From: Dyadobacter sp. CY345
GTDB lineage: Bacteria; Bacteroidota; Bacteroidia; Cytophagales; Spirosomataceae
Direction: 5' to 3'
NCBI RefSeq assembly: GCF_021502725.1
Contig: NZ_JAKFFS010000001.1
Coordinates: 1,736,001-1,800,000 of the forward strand
Length of the DNA: 64,000 nt
Position numbers and translations under genes: made by a program. The notes under the pieces are model-generated. The model was given only the letters and a program-made list of their open reading frames with translations. It searched no databases and was not told the origin of the DNA. Positions 34,690-43,453 of the stretch are shown piece after piece (within the stretch, counting starts at the first letter, position 1; the number at the start of each line of letters is the position of its first letter).

Positions 34690-35253
34690 ATGCTTAGCCA
34701 GGGAATGACAACAGATACCGGAAATACAATTGGGGATACGATCAAAGAATACGGGAAACGTCTCTTTGGTTTTATTCGCAATAAGGTGCGTTCGGAGGAA
34801 GATGCTGAGGATATTTTACAGGACGTTTGGTATCAGCTGAGCAATGTGATCAACATTGATGAGATTGAGCAGATGAGTGGCTGGTTACATCAGGTTGCCA
34901 GGAATAAAATAATTGATAAATACCGAAAAAAGACTCCCGAGCTAATCGAAGACTTCAACTATGAAGACGACGATGACGGTTTTAATATGGGTGAAATTCT
35001 CCTTGCAGATAATTATACACCGGAAACTGAATATATAAGAGAGGCTTTCTGGAAGGAGTTATTTCTGGCTTTGGAAGAATTACCGGAAAATCAGCGTCAG
35101 GTATTTGTGTGGAATGAACTGGAAGACCTTACTTTGCAGGATATAGCAAACCGCACGAATGAAAATCTAAAAACAATTATTTCGCGGAAAGGGTATGCTG
35201 TGAAGCATCTGCGCAAGCGGATGAAACGCTTATATGAAGAATTTTTTAATTAA
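34690..35253 (+). CDS. ECF-type RNA polymerase sigma factor
   Basis: The 187-residue protein has sigma-70 region 2 (KRLFGFIRNKVRSEEDAEDI, LQDVWYQLSNV, MSGWLHQVARNKIIDKYRKK) and region 4 (ALEELPENQRQVFVWNELED, TLQDIANRTNENLKTIISRK). The region between (EDFNYEDDDDGFNMGEILLADN) is unusually acidic. A second ATG at 34705 is an equally likely start. No FecR anti-sigma or TonB receptor gene follows; instead a 111-residue membrane protein starts 12 bases downstream and may regulate it. Confidence 0.85.
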   Translation: MLSQGMTTDTGNTIGDTIKEYGKRLFGFIRNKVRSEEDAEDILQDVWYQLSNVINIDEIEQMSGWLHQVARNKIIDKYRKKTPELIEDFNYEDDDDGFNMGEILLADNYTPETEYIREAFWKELFLALEELPENQRQVFVWNELEDLTLQDIANRTNENLKTIISRKGYAVKHLRKRMKRLYEEFFN

Positions 35254-35265
35254 AAGAATATAATA

Positions 35266-35601
35266 ATGTACAACGGTCCGAAGGATTTCCGAAGAAACAA
35301 GGCCAAATTTTTGCTGATTGTTCCACTTATCATTTGTCTTGTAAGTGGTACTGTGATGCTCTTATGGAATGCAATTTTACCCGAGCTTCTTGGCGTGAAA
35401 TACATTAATTTTTGGCAGGCTGCCGGATTGTTAGTGCTTTGTAAAATACTTTTTGGAGGTTTTGGTTTTGCTAAACGTCATGATGGTGGGGGTATGGGTT
35501 TTCGGGAGAAATGGCAGAGAAGTTCAGAAGAGCGAGAGAAAATAAAGGAGGAATGGAAAAAGAGATGCGAACAATGGCGAGACAAAACCGCCGGACGATA
35601 G
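35266..35601 (+). CDS. Small membrane protein behind ECF sigma factor, candidate anti-sigma
   Basis: The 111-residue protein has two membrane helices (about 13-35 and 45-62), a short glycine-rich turn and a highly charged cytoplasmic helix at the C-terminus (EKWQRSSEEREKIKEEWKKR). It starts 12 bases after the sigma gene, so co-expression is near certain. The layout could allow it to hold the sigma factor at the membrane, but it matches no known anti-sigma family that I recognise. Confidence 0.6.
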   Translation: MYNGPKDFRRNKAKFLLIVPLIICLVSGTVMLLWNAILPELLGVKYINFWQAAGLLVLCKILFGGFGFAKRHDGGGMGFREKWQRSSEEREKIKEEWKKRCEQWRDKTAGR

Positions 35602-35924
35602 GGGACAGGAAAATCACAAATTAATTTCCTGCCAATTTATATATATTGAATTAGAAAAATAAGTGTGAAATTTGGAAAGGTGGTCCGGTATATGGATTAC
35701 CTTTTTTTGTTTTTCAGACGAACTTTCAGATTTTTAATGTTTTCGAACTAATTCGCTTTTTGTGGTTATATAATTTGAAAGTATACTGATTAAAGTACTA
35801 TTTTCGATATATTATGACGAATTTTGACATATCCCAAAAGTAAGCTTCTGCCGGATTTTGAGAAAATAGTAATTTTTGTAGATAATAGATTGCCAGAATT
35901 TAATTAGGAAAGGTAAGCTCAGCG
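35602..35924. other. Intergenic region upstream of the hybrid kinase
   Basis: This 323-base AT-rich stretch contains no convincing frame. A modest stem (AGGAAA with TTTCCT, near 35608-35632) follows the small membrane gene and could be a weak terminator. The right part should hold the promoter of the hybrid kinase, but no consensus pair was found. Confidence 0.5.
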
Positions 35925-38900
35925 ATGGACTATTTAAAGAAGGAATTTTACAGTTTAATTAGTAAACGTGAGGATATATTTGATTTCATTCAGCAATTAG
36001 GCCTGGATGGATTCTGGTATTGGGATTTAGAAAATCCGGATAATCAATGGGCTAGCCCCAAATTATGGAGTAGCCTTGGTTACACGGCACAAGATCTTCC
36101 ACTTTTCAGAAATAATTTACAAACCATCGCATTTCAGTCAGATATTGAGAATTTGGCGGAGGTAGCCTTGTTGTTTTGCGATACTCCTGGTGCAGTTTTT
36201 AAAAAAGTAATCCGATTCGTGCACAAGACTCAGTTTACGGTTTGGATGCGTTGTCATATCAAGTGCATTTGTAATGAGCAAGGTAGGCCTATCCGTTTTG
36301 TTTGCGGAGCGAATGTTATCACAAATGAGAATGACGGGAATCTTTATATTCGAGAGGAGACGCGTTTTCATCAATTGGTCCTGAATAACCAGTCCATATA
36401 CATCACCAGGATAAACTGGGAGGGTAATTATACTTATGTAAACGAATACTTTTGTAAAGCTTTTGGAGTGAGCCGCGAAGAAGTACTTGGTACTAGCTCA
36501 GTAGCAACTATTGTCCCGGAAGATCATCAAAAGTGTTTTGATGTGGGTAGATTCTGTTTTGAAAATCCAGGAGAGCCCCACAAGATTATACTTCACAAGT
36601 ACACCAAAGACGGTAAGGTCCAGGCCAGTGAGTGGGAGTTTACAGGAATTCTTGATGATCAGGGAAATGTTAGCGAGATTCTTAGTGTGGGTTTTGACGT
36701 AACAGGAAAAGTCAAAATGGAGAGGGATTTTTCAGCCCTGGTTTCTAATATGACTGACGTTCTATTTATAATAAATCCCGAGGGCATTTTCACTTTCGTT
36801 TCGCCAAGCTGGACAAGATTATATGGGCATGAGATTTGTGAAACGATCGGTCGCAGTTTCACCGAGTTTGTGCATTCAGATGATATAAAACGCTGCTTTG
36901 CTGCTTTGAAGGCTACGGTTGAGCAAGGAGATTCTGTACCGCAGGTTGAGCATCGGATTCGGCACAAGGACGGAAGGTGGTTCTGGAGCAATACCAGAGC
37001 AAGTCTGGATCCCAGAAATGGCGAAATTGTTTTAACGAGCCATGATATTACACAAAGGAAAATTAATGAAGAGAAGCTGAAAGAGCTTGCACTGGTGGCC
37101 TCCAAAACCACCGAGATGATAATTATTGCAGATGCCAACGGGGTTATTACCTGGGTTAATGAGGCGTTTGAAATACGTTCAGAATACAAATTATCGGAGG
37201 TTATCGGGAAAAAACCCTCGGACTTGGTTCATGGGCCAGAAACTGACAAAGAGACCAGAACAAGAATTGGCAAGGCAATACGTGAAAAATTGCCGGTAAA
37301 CGAAGCTATTTTAAATTACAGCAAATCAGGAATTAAATACTGGATCGATTTAAATTTGAATCCCGTCATTGATGAATTTGAAAAATGTACCAATTTTATC
37401 GCTGTCATGCGGGACATTACCGTTTTCAAAGAGGCCCACGAGGAGTTGAGCCGTACGAAAGAGCTCTTGGAACAAACGAGTAAAGTAGCAAAAATAGGAG
37501 CATGGGAATACGACGCGGACAAGGATCTTCTTACCTGGTCAGCACTGACAAAAGAAATTTATCATACGTCTCAGGATTTTATACCAACCATTGAAAACTG
37601 GTTTAGTTTTTACAAAAACGAATCTACCAGGGCCAAGGTTTTCGATGCATTTCACGATTGTCTTGAAAATGGAACACCGATCCATATTGATGCAACAATT
37701 ATTATAGATAATCAGGAGGAAATCTGGATACGGATCATTGCAAAGGCCGACTTTGAAAACGGAAGAACGAGCCGCGTGTTTGGTATTATCCAAAATATTG
37801 ACGAATTAAAAAAAGCTGAAAAACTAAGTCAGAAAAATGTCATATTACTCCGCAAATTATCGGCACAGATACCCGGAACGTTGTTTCAATTTCAGGTATT
37901 CCCGGATGGTTTGATGACCTTCCCTTATGTATCGAAGGATTCTTTAAGTTCATACCACCTATCCAACGGTCTAATTTTAAAAGACAGAGCAGATCTTTTT
38001 CATGGTGTGCATCCAGATGACGTTGAATTATTCAGTACCTCTATTGCTCATTCAAGAGACACGCTTGAAAAGTGGAGTTTGGACTACAGGGTTGTTGATG
38101 ACACTGGGGAAGTGCATTGGCTGAATGGAGAAGCTGTGCCCGAACAATTGGATGATAGTTTGATTTGGCACGGTTATTTGCAGGACATTACAGATCGCAA
38201 GCTGGCTGAACAGGAGATTTTGAATGCACGTGAGCAAGCGGAAGCTGCCAGTAAATCAAAGTCAGAGTTTCTGACGAATATGAGTCACGAGATCAGAACA
38301 CCGTTAAATGGCGTTATCGGTTTCACTGATCTTTTGATGAAAACAGATCTTGATGAGACACAGCATCAATATCTTACAATGGTTTTTCAATCAGCAAATT
38401 CGCTTTTGGATATCATAAATGATATTCTGGATTTTTCTAAAATAGAAGCCGGGAAATTGGAATTATCCATTGAAAAAACGGATCTGCTTGAAATTTGCGG
38501 ACAGGTTACAGACATGGTAACTTATCAGGCACATCAAAAAAATCTGGAAGTGTTGCTGAATATTTCGGCTGATGTTCCTCAATTTGTATGGGTAGATCCT
38601 GTTCGTTTGAGACAGATTTTAATCAATCTTCTGGGTAATGCAGTCAAATTTACCGAGAGTGGAGAAATTGAGCTTAAAGTAGAGGTTGAGCGGGAGACAG
38701 AAGATGGAGAAACAACATTCTGCTTCTCTGTCCGCGATACCGGAATTGGAATCAATGAGAAAAATCTGCTTAAAATATTTGAAGCCTTCGCACAGGAAGA
38801 TGCGTCGACTACGAAGAGATTTGGAGGCACAGGGCTCGGTCTGCCGATTTCAAACAAGCTTTTGGCATTAATGGATAGTCAATTGCAGCTGGAAAGTAGG

Positions 38901-39806
38901 CCGGGAATAGGAAGCAAATTCTTTTTTGAAGTTACTTTCAAATCTTATCAAAGCGCATTGCCAGACTGGTCAAATATTGAATCGGTTCATAACGTTCTGA
39001 TTGTTGAAGATAACGTGACAAATGGCATCATTCTTAGAGATATGCTGGCGAACCGACAGATTGAATCGGAAATTGCTCACAGTGGTGAAGAAGCGATTTT
39101 CAAATTAAACGCTGGAAAGAAATTTGATGTCGTGCTTATCGATTGCCATTTGTCAGATATGGAAGGAATCGAAACTATTCGGCAGATAAGGAACAGCGAT
39201 AATTCGGCAATAAATGTTCAGCATATAATCTTGATGTATGAATCGACTGATGACGAACATATTTTCGCATTGAGTAAGGAGCTTGATATCATTTACCAGC
39301 TTGTGAAGCCAATAAAAATTAAGAAACTTTTTAACGCCCTGCAAAAATTGGATAATAGTGAAAAACCGGAGTTGCTGCCGATAACAAAACCAGAAGCTTC
39401 CGAGATTCCTGAGTTGGATCGTGGAGAAATTACGATTCTGGTTGCAGAAGACAATAAGATCAACATGATTCTGGTTAAGACATTTCTGACAAAGATTGTC
39501 GCAGAAATCAGAGTTATAGAGGCTTTAAATGGCAAAGAAGCAGTATCGCTATTTATAAAAGAACAGCCGGATCTTGTCTTAATGGATGTGCAAATGCCGG
39601 AAATGAATGGTTATGAGGCGTCGATAGAGATAAGGAAAAACGAAAATAATGGAAAACGAACGCCTATCATTGCGTTAACTGCCGGAACGCTTAAAGGCGA
39701 GCGTGAGCGTTGTGTAGAGGCCGGAATGGACGATTATCTGACGAAGCCAGTTTTAAAAGAGACACTTCAGGCGACTTTAGACAAATGGCTTGTCAAGCAA
39801 GTTTAA
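35925..39806 (+). CDS. PAS-rich hybrid sensor histidine kinase with two receiver domains
   Basis: The 1293-residue soluble protein has a series of five or six PAS/PAC modules (about 1-770; NPEGIFTFVSPSWTRLYGHE, then DANGVITWVNEAFEIRSEYK), a HisKA domain with His788 in NMSHEIRTPLNGVIGF, an ATPase domain (LRQILINLLGNAVKFTESGE, FGGTGLGLPIS) and two receiver domains. The first receiver has Asp1073 in VLIDCHLSDMEG; the second has Asp1221 in LVLMDVQMPEMNG with the usual lysine in TKPV. No membrane helix is predicted, so the signal is probably cytoplasmic or redox/light through a PAS domain. The output is not encoded next door. Confidence 0.9.
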   Translation: MDYLKKEFYSLISKREDIFDFIQQLGLDGFWYWDLENPDNQWASPKLWSSLGYTAQDLPLFRNNLQTIAFQSDIENLAEVALLFCDTPGAVFKKVIRFVHKTQFTVWMRCHIKCICNEQGRPIRFVCGANVITNENDGNLYIREETRFHQLVLNNQSIYITRINWEGNYTYVNEYFCKAFGVSREEVLGTSSVATIVPEDHQKCFDVGRFCFENPGEPHKIILHKYTKDGKVQASEWEFTGILDDQGNVSEILSVGFDVTGKVKMERDFSALVSNMTDVLFIINPEGIFTFVSPSWTRLYGHEICETIGRSFTEFVHSDDIKRCFAALKATVEQGDSVPQVEHRIRHKDGRWFWSNTRASLDPRNGEIVLTSHDITQRKINEEKLKELALVASKTTEMIIIADANGVITWVNEAFEIRSEYKLSEVIGKKPSDLVHGPETDKETRTRIGKAIREKLPVNEAILNYSKSGIKYWIDLNLNPVIDEFEKCTNFIAVMRDITVFKEAHEELSRTKELLEQTSKVAKIGAWEYDADKDLLTWSALTKEIYHTSQDFIPTIENWFSFYKNESTRAKVFDAFHDCLENGTPIHIDATIIIDNQEEIWIRIIAKADFENGRTSRVFGIIQNIDELKKAEKLSQKNVILLRKLSAQIPGTLFQFQVFPDGLMTFPYVSKDSLSSYHLSNGLILKDRADLFHGVHPDDVELFSTSIAHSRDTLEKWSLDYRVVDDTGEVHWLNGEAVPEQLDDSLIWHGYLQDITDRKLAEQEILNAREQAEAASKSKSEFLTNMSHEIRTPLNGVIGFTDLLMKTDLDETQHQYLTMVFQSANSLLDIINDILDFSKIEAGKLELSIEKTDLLEICGQVTDMVTYQAHQKNLEVLLNISADVPQFVWVDPVRLRQILINLLGNAVKFTESGEIELKVEVERETEDGETTFCFSVRDTGIGINEKNLLKIFEAFAQEDASTTKRFGGTGLGLPISNKLLALMDSQLQLESRPGIGSKFFFEVTFKSYQSALPDWSNIESVHNVLIVEDNVTNGIILRDMLANRQIESEIAHSGEEAIFKLNAGKKFDVVLIDCHLSDMEGIETIRQIRNSDNSAINVQHIILMYESTDDEHIFALSKELDIIYQLVKPIKIKKLFNALQKLDNSEKPELLPITKPEASEIPELDRGEITILVAEDNKINMILVKTFLTKIVAEIRVIEALNGKEAVSLFIKEQPDLVLMDVQMPEMNGYEASIEIRKNENNGKRTPIIALTAGTLKGERERCVEAGMDDYLTKPVLKETLQATLDKWLVKQV

Positions 39807-39812
39807 TATAAC

Positions 39813-39845
39813 ACCAGGACATTTGCACTAAACGAATGTCCTGGT
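39813..39845. terminator. Hairpin between the hybrid kinase and AraC genes
   Basis: ACCAGGACATT (39813-39823) pairs perfectly with AATGTCCTGGT (39835-39845). It overlaps the last codons of the minus-strand AraC gene and starts 6 bases after the kinase stop. The T run is weak on both sides. Confidence 0.5.
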
Positions 39846-40712
39846 TCCCGCATAATTCTCACGGAATTCTTTTGGTGTGCAACCGTTTTTGTTTTTGAAA
39901 ATCCTGTTGAAATACGATAGATTATTAAAGCCGGATTTGTAAGCGATTTCGGAAATCGTGTTGGTAGTGTCAATCAGCGATCTTGAAGTATGCCCAAGCC
40001 TGATCTCATTTAAGCTTTCAATAAATGTTTTGCCCGTTCTCTTTTTTATAAATCTGCTGAATGAAACTTCCGTCATTCCTGCCAGCTTCGCTACGCCTTC
40101 CAGTGTGATTTCTTTATCATAATTGTCACGCATGTAAGCAAAAACTTTCTCAATCCTTCTGCTGTTGAAGTTGATATTTTCATCCGTGAAGGTACTGTTT
40201 GACAATATGCGCATGTTCCGAGAAATCGATAGATCATGTAAAATTGACATCAATTCCAATATGGAATCAAAGCCGCTTTTCTGATTCAGCGCTTTCAACC
40301 GGGGCATGATTCTCTCAATCGTATCCCTGGAAAAAGAAATTCCTTTGACTGCCTTTTCCATTAAAGAGCGGATGAAAAACAATTGATTCCGGCGAAGCAG
40401 TTTGTCATCAAACAAATCACGGTGAAATTGCAATGTGATTTCCTCAATTTCCGGCATACCCTCTTCCCATTTATACTGATGCGTAAACCAGCCATGCGGA
40501 AGATTATTTCCCACCAAAACCAGCTCCGCATCTTCGATGACTTCGGTATGGTCACCGACAATTCTTTTCACGCCCTTTCCTCCCATGATCAGGTTGAGCT
40601 CAAACTCGTTGTGGTTGTGCAGAGGAAAGTCGAAAGTCTTCTTTTTTCTGGAAAAAACTGTAAAGCAATCGTATTGGGTCAAAGGCGTAATTTCCCGGTA
40701 AACTTCGATCAT
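39828..40712 (-). CDS. AraC family transcriptional regulator
   Basis: The roughly 294-residue protein has a cupin-type sensor domain (FPLHNHNEFELNLIMGGKG, IEDAELVLVGNNLPHGW) and two helix-turn-helix motifs at the C-terminus (LEGVAKLAGMTEVSFSRFIK, ISEIAYKSGFNNLSYFNRIF). I choose the ATG at 40712 (MIEVYREITP) because the upstream ATG at 40742 lies inside an 18-base inverted repeat that looks like an operator. It is divergent from a secreted GH26 enzyme and probably regulates it in response to an oligosaccharide or sugar. Confidence 0.85.
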   Translation of the reverse strand: MIEVYREITPLTQYDCFTVFSRKKKTFDFPLHNHNEFELNLIMGGKGVKRIVGDHTEVIEDAELVLVGNNLPHGWFTHQYKWEEGMPEIEEITLQFHRDLFDDKLLRRNQLFFIRSLMEKAVKGISFSRDTIERIMPRLKALNQKSGFDSILELMSILHDLSISRNMRILSNSTFTDENINFNSRRIEKVFAYMRDNYDKEITLEGVAKLAGMTEVSFSRFIKKRTGKTFIESLNEIRLGHTSRSLIDTTNTISEIAYKSGFNNLSYFNRIFKNKNGCTPKEFRENYAGTRTFV

Positions 40713-40729
40713 CTTGATGTCAGAGATTA

Positions 40730-40793
40730 ATATTTTAATCAAATATACAGATTAAAGATTAATAATTGTATCAGATATATTTGATTAAAATAT
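40730..40793. promoter_or_regulatory. 18-bp perfect inverted repeat upstream of araC-type gene
   Basis: ATATTTTAATCAAATATA (40730-40747) is the exact reverse complement of 40776-40793, spacer 28 bases. It lies immediately upstream of the AraC-type start and in the shared control region with the GH26 gene, so it is a candidate binding site for the AraC-type regulator. Confidence 0.6.
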
Positions 40794-41057
40794 GAATATT
40801 ATTTATACGATTAACGTAATAATAGGCGCGTAATCTTTGTATTTTATTTCTTATATACAATTATTACTCTGAATAGACATGTCGGCCCGTTTTTATTCGC
40901 GTAAACATTGATAAAATAGTATTACAATCGGGTGTAGTATTGTACATAATTTTGCATGATTCGAGGGAGTTGTCGTCGTTGGTATTTCTCAACATCAAAT
41001 CTCAGATTTCACAGTTTTTCAGATACGATTTTTACAGCTTTTTATAACCGGTTATTT
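40794..41057. other. Divergent control region between AraC-type and GH26 genes
   Basis: Together with the inverted repeat the gene-free stretch is about 345 bases. The part here is AT-rich and should contain the GH26 promoter. An open frame running from 40956 into the GH26 gene has no gene-like features before the signal peptide. Confidence 0.5.
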
Positions 41058-42167
41058 ATGAGAAAATTATTTTTATTGACAGTTATTTCCTTCTCACTAA
41101 GTCATTTTAGTATTGCTCAGATTGACGCCAAAGCCACGAAGGAAACCAAAGCTTTGTACAAAAATCTTGATAAATTTTCCAAGACAAATATTCTCTTCGG
41201 GCACCAACACGCTACCGAGTATGGACACGGTTGGTCTGGCGATGCTGATCGTTCTGATGTGAAGTCTGTGACAGGCTCACATCCGGCTGTTATTGGTATT
41301 GATATAAGTGGATTATCTGGCCGACCTGTTCAGGAAATTGAAAAAAACAGCGAGTCACTTCGGAAAAATGTTGTCGAAACCTACAATAGGGGAGGTGTCA
41401 CGACCATCTCGTGGCATTTTTCAAATCCGGCATCGGGTGGAGGTTTTTATTGGAAAGATTCCGTTTCCGTTCGTGCGATTGAGCTTATAAAGCCGGGTGG
41501 ATCTCACCACGAAAAGTATAAGGAAATATTGAAGACCGTTGCTGATTTTACCAAATCGGCGAAAGGGAAAAACGGTGAGGCTGTCCCGATGTTATTTCGC
41601 CCATATCACGAATTCGACGGTGACTGGTTTTGGTGGGGAAAAGGTCATTGCTCACGCGAAGATTTTATTTCCGTATGGCAATTTACAGTTTCATATATGA
41701 GGGATTCTTTGGGCGTTCATAATTTTATCTATGTATTTTCGCCGGACTGTAAATTCAATTCTGAGCAGGAATTTTTAGAAAGATATCCAGGTGATCAATT
41801 TGTTGATATGGTCGGTATGGACAATTACGCTGACTTCGGCAGAGATGGAAAGTACAATTTGAAAGCTGGTGTGCAGAAATTAAAGATCATTTCAGATTAT
41901 GCAAAAAAAGCGAACAAACTCGCTGCGTTCACTGAAACCGGCTTGGAAACGATTCCTGATAAAAACTGGTGGACTGAGTCTCTTTTAAAATCTTTAAAAG
42001 CGGAGAAAATAAATCTTGCTTATGTTCTTGTTTGGAGAAATGATACCAAAAGTCCAACACATTACTACGCGCCGTTCCCGGGTCAGATAAGCGTTCCTGA
42101 TTTTATGAATTTTTATAACGATCCGTACACTTTATTTGAAAAGGATCTTAAAAATATTTATCGGTAA
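41058..42167 (+). CDS. Secreted glycoside hydrolase family 26 (beta-mannanase-like)
   Basis: The start is set at the ATG giving a signal peptide (MRKLFLLTVISFSLSHFSIA); the frame opens 102 bases earlier without features. The 369-residue enzyme matches GH26: NILFGHQHATEYGHGW near the N-terminus, VTTISWHFSNPASGGGFYW, the acid/base Glu185 in FRPYHEFDGDWFWWG and the nucleophile Glu293 in AFTETGLE. Members cleave beta-1,4-mannans, and some beta-1,3-xylan or mixed glucan. It should act in the periplasm or outside the cell. No SusCD pair is adjacent; the AraC gene opposite is the likely regulator. Confidence 0.85.
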   Translation: MRKLFLLTVISFSLSHFSIAQIDAKATKETKALYKNLDKFSKTNILFGHQHATEYGHGWSGDADRSDVKSVTGSHPAVIGIDISGLSGRPVQEIEKNSESLRKNVVETYNRGGVTTISWHFSNPASGGGFYWKDSVSVRAIELIKPGGSHHEKYKEILKTVADFTKSAKGKNGEAVPMLFRPYHEFDGDWFWWGKGHCSREDFISVWQFTVSYMRDSLGVHNFIYVFSPDCKFNSEQEFLERYPGDQFVDMVGMDNYADFGRDGKYNLKAGVQKLKIISDYAKKANKLAAFTETGLETIPDKNWWTESLLKSLKAEKINLAYVLVWRNDTKSPTHYYAPFPGQISVPDFMNFYNDPYTLFEKDLKNIYR

Positions 42168-42279
42168 ACATTTTAAGAGTAAACCGGATTGTTGAATTTT
42201 TCTTGTTTGCAATTGTTATCAGGCATATCACTGCAATGAAAATTGTATATTGCAACCTCGATGCAAATGAGAATTTAAT

Positions 42280-43230
42280 ATGGAATCAAAATCGCCGATT
42301 AACGTATATTTAATCACCGGGTTTCTTGGAGCCGGGAAGACAACGTTGTTGAATCACATTTTGAAAAGTCTGGAAAAGACCAGAAATGTGGTTATTGAAA
42401 ATGAATTTGGCAAAGCGTCTATTGATGGAAACCTGATAACAAAACAGTATAGTCAGCTTTATGAATTGAGTAATGGTTGTATCTGTTGCTCTCTGGATGA
42501 AGAATTATATGATGTTTTGAACGTCCTGGCTTTCAATGAACAACGCCCGGACAATCTTTTTATAGAAACGACGGGTGTTGCAGATGCCGGAACGGTAGCA
42601 GAAATTTTCAAAAGGGAAGACGTTGGAAAAGTCTTCAAACTGAGAAAAGTAATCTGCGTTACAGATGCGGAAACGGTGGAAGATTATATCACCGAAACCG
42701 AAGAAACTATTCGTCAGATCGTAATTTCAGATTTGATTATCATCAATAAAACGAGTTTCGTCTCGCCTGAATATGTTACGAAACTTGAAAGTTTGATGGC
42801 GTCGTTGAATCCATTTGCAGAAATTATTTTATCATCCGATGGTAAAATTTCGCTTGACGCGTTGGAAGGTGAAAGGCAGGAAAAGACAGAGAATATTGGA
42901 GAGATTAATTGTAATTTCACGCATACCAACGTCCATAAAATCAAAACCGTTACGTATAAAACGGAAAATGTTTTCTATCGCGATTACCTGATGCACACGT
43001 TGAATGTGTCGCTTATGTTACATTACAAGCAGATTTACAGGATCAAGGGCTTTGTTAAGTTCGAGGGAAGTAATGAAAAGGTGCTTGTGCAATCGACCGG
43101 AAAGCGACTTACTTTTGAAAACTACGGAACTTGGGACGATGAAGATCCTATCTCTGAATTGGTATTCATCGGTGTCGGACTGGAAACAGCTGCAATCCAA
43201 AGGATTCTTCGGCCCGCGATTAAAAAGTAA
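42280..43230 (+). CDS. CobW/COG0523 family GTP-binding metal chaperone
   Basis: The 316-residue GTPase has the Walker A motif GFLGAGKTTLLNHI (14-27), the metal-binding GCICCSL (Cys67, 69, 70), the Walker B-like IETTGVADAG, the guanine motif INKTS and a C-terminal CobW_C domain (VHKIKTVTYKTENVFYRDYL, then RIKGFVKFEG). These proteins deliver Zn2+, Co2+ or Fe to client enzymes. No nitrile hydratase or cobalamin gene is close, so Zn supply under limitation is the default reading. Four TGCAA boxes stand in the 72 bases upstream. Confidence 0.85.
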   Translation: MESKSPINVYLITGFLGAGKTTLLNHILKSLEKTRNVVIENEFGKASIDGNLITKQYSQLYELSNGCICCSLDEELYDVLNVLAFNEQRPDNLFIETTGVADAGTVAEIFKREDVGKVFKLRKVICVTDAETVEDYITETEETIRQIVISDLIIINKTSFVSPEYVTKLESLMASLNPFAEIILSSDGKISLDALEGERQEKTENIGEINCNFTHTNVHKIKTVTYKTENVFYRDYLMHTLNVSLMLHYKQIYRIKGFVKFEGSNEKVLVQSTGKRLTFENYGTWDDEDPISELVFIGVGLETAAIQRILRPAIKK

Positions 43231-43284
43231 CTAATGAAAAGTTAAAATCCATGCGACTTGCTATTACCAAAGGCGGCATATGAT

Positions 43285-43376
43285 CTTTCCGCGAATACGT
43301 GAAAACATTCTCTCTGACATTCTAATATTTGTTAAATCGGATTAGTGCAATTCGTGTATTCGTGGCAGCTTTTCAC
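43285..43376. repeat. Intergenic inverted element resembling the 17.2 kb hairpin
   Basis: CCGCGAATACGTGAA (about 43289-43303) is an imperfect inverted match (12 of 15) to TTCGTGTATTCGTGG (about 43352-43366). The right arm also resembles GTGCGTACGTGG in the hairpin near 17200. It lies between the CobW gene and the CocE-type gene and encodes nothing evident. Confidence 0.4.
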
Positions 43377-43453
43377 TAAATTAGCTTTGAAACTCACTAA
43401 GCTATTTAATTTTGAAAACAACTGCCTTTTCCCTCAACTGGCCCAACCTGAAT

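Noticed and set aside
42168..42279. Riboswitch upstream of the CobW gene
   Set aside because: The leader is only about 110 bases, AT-rich, and shows no cobalamin box or other known conserved core.
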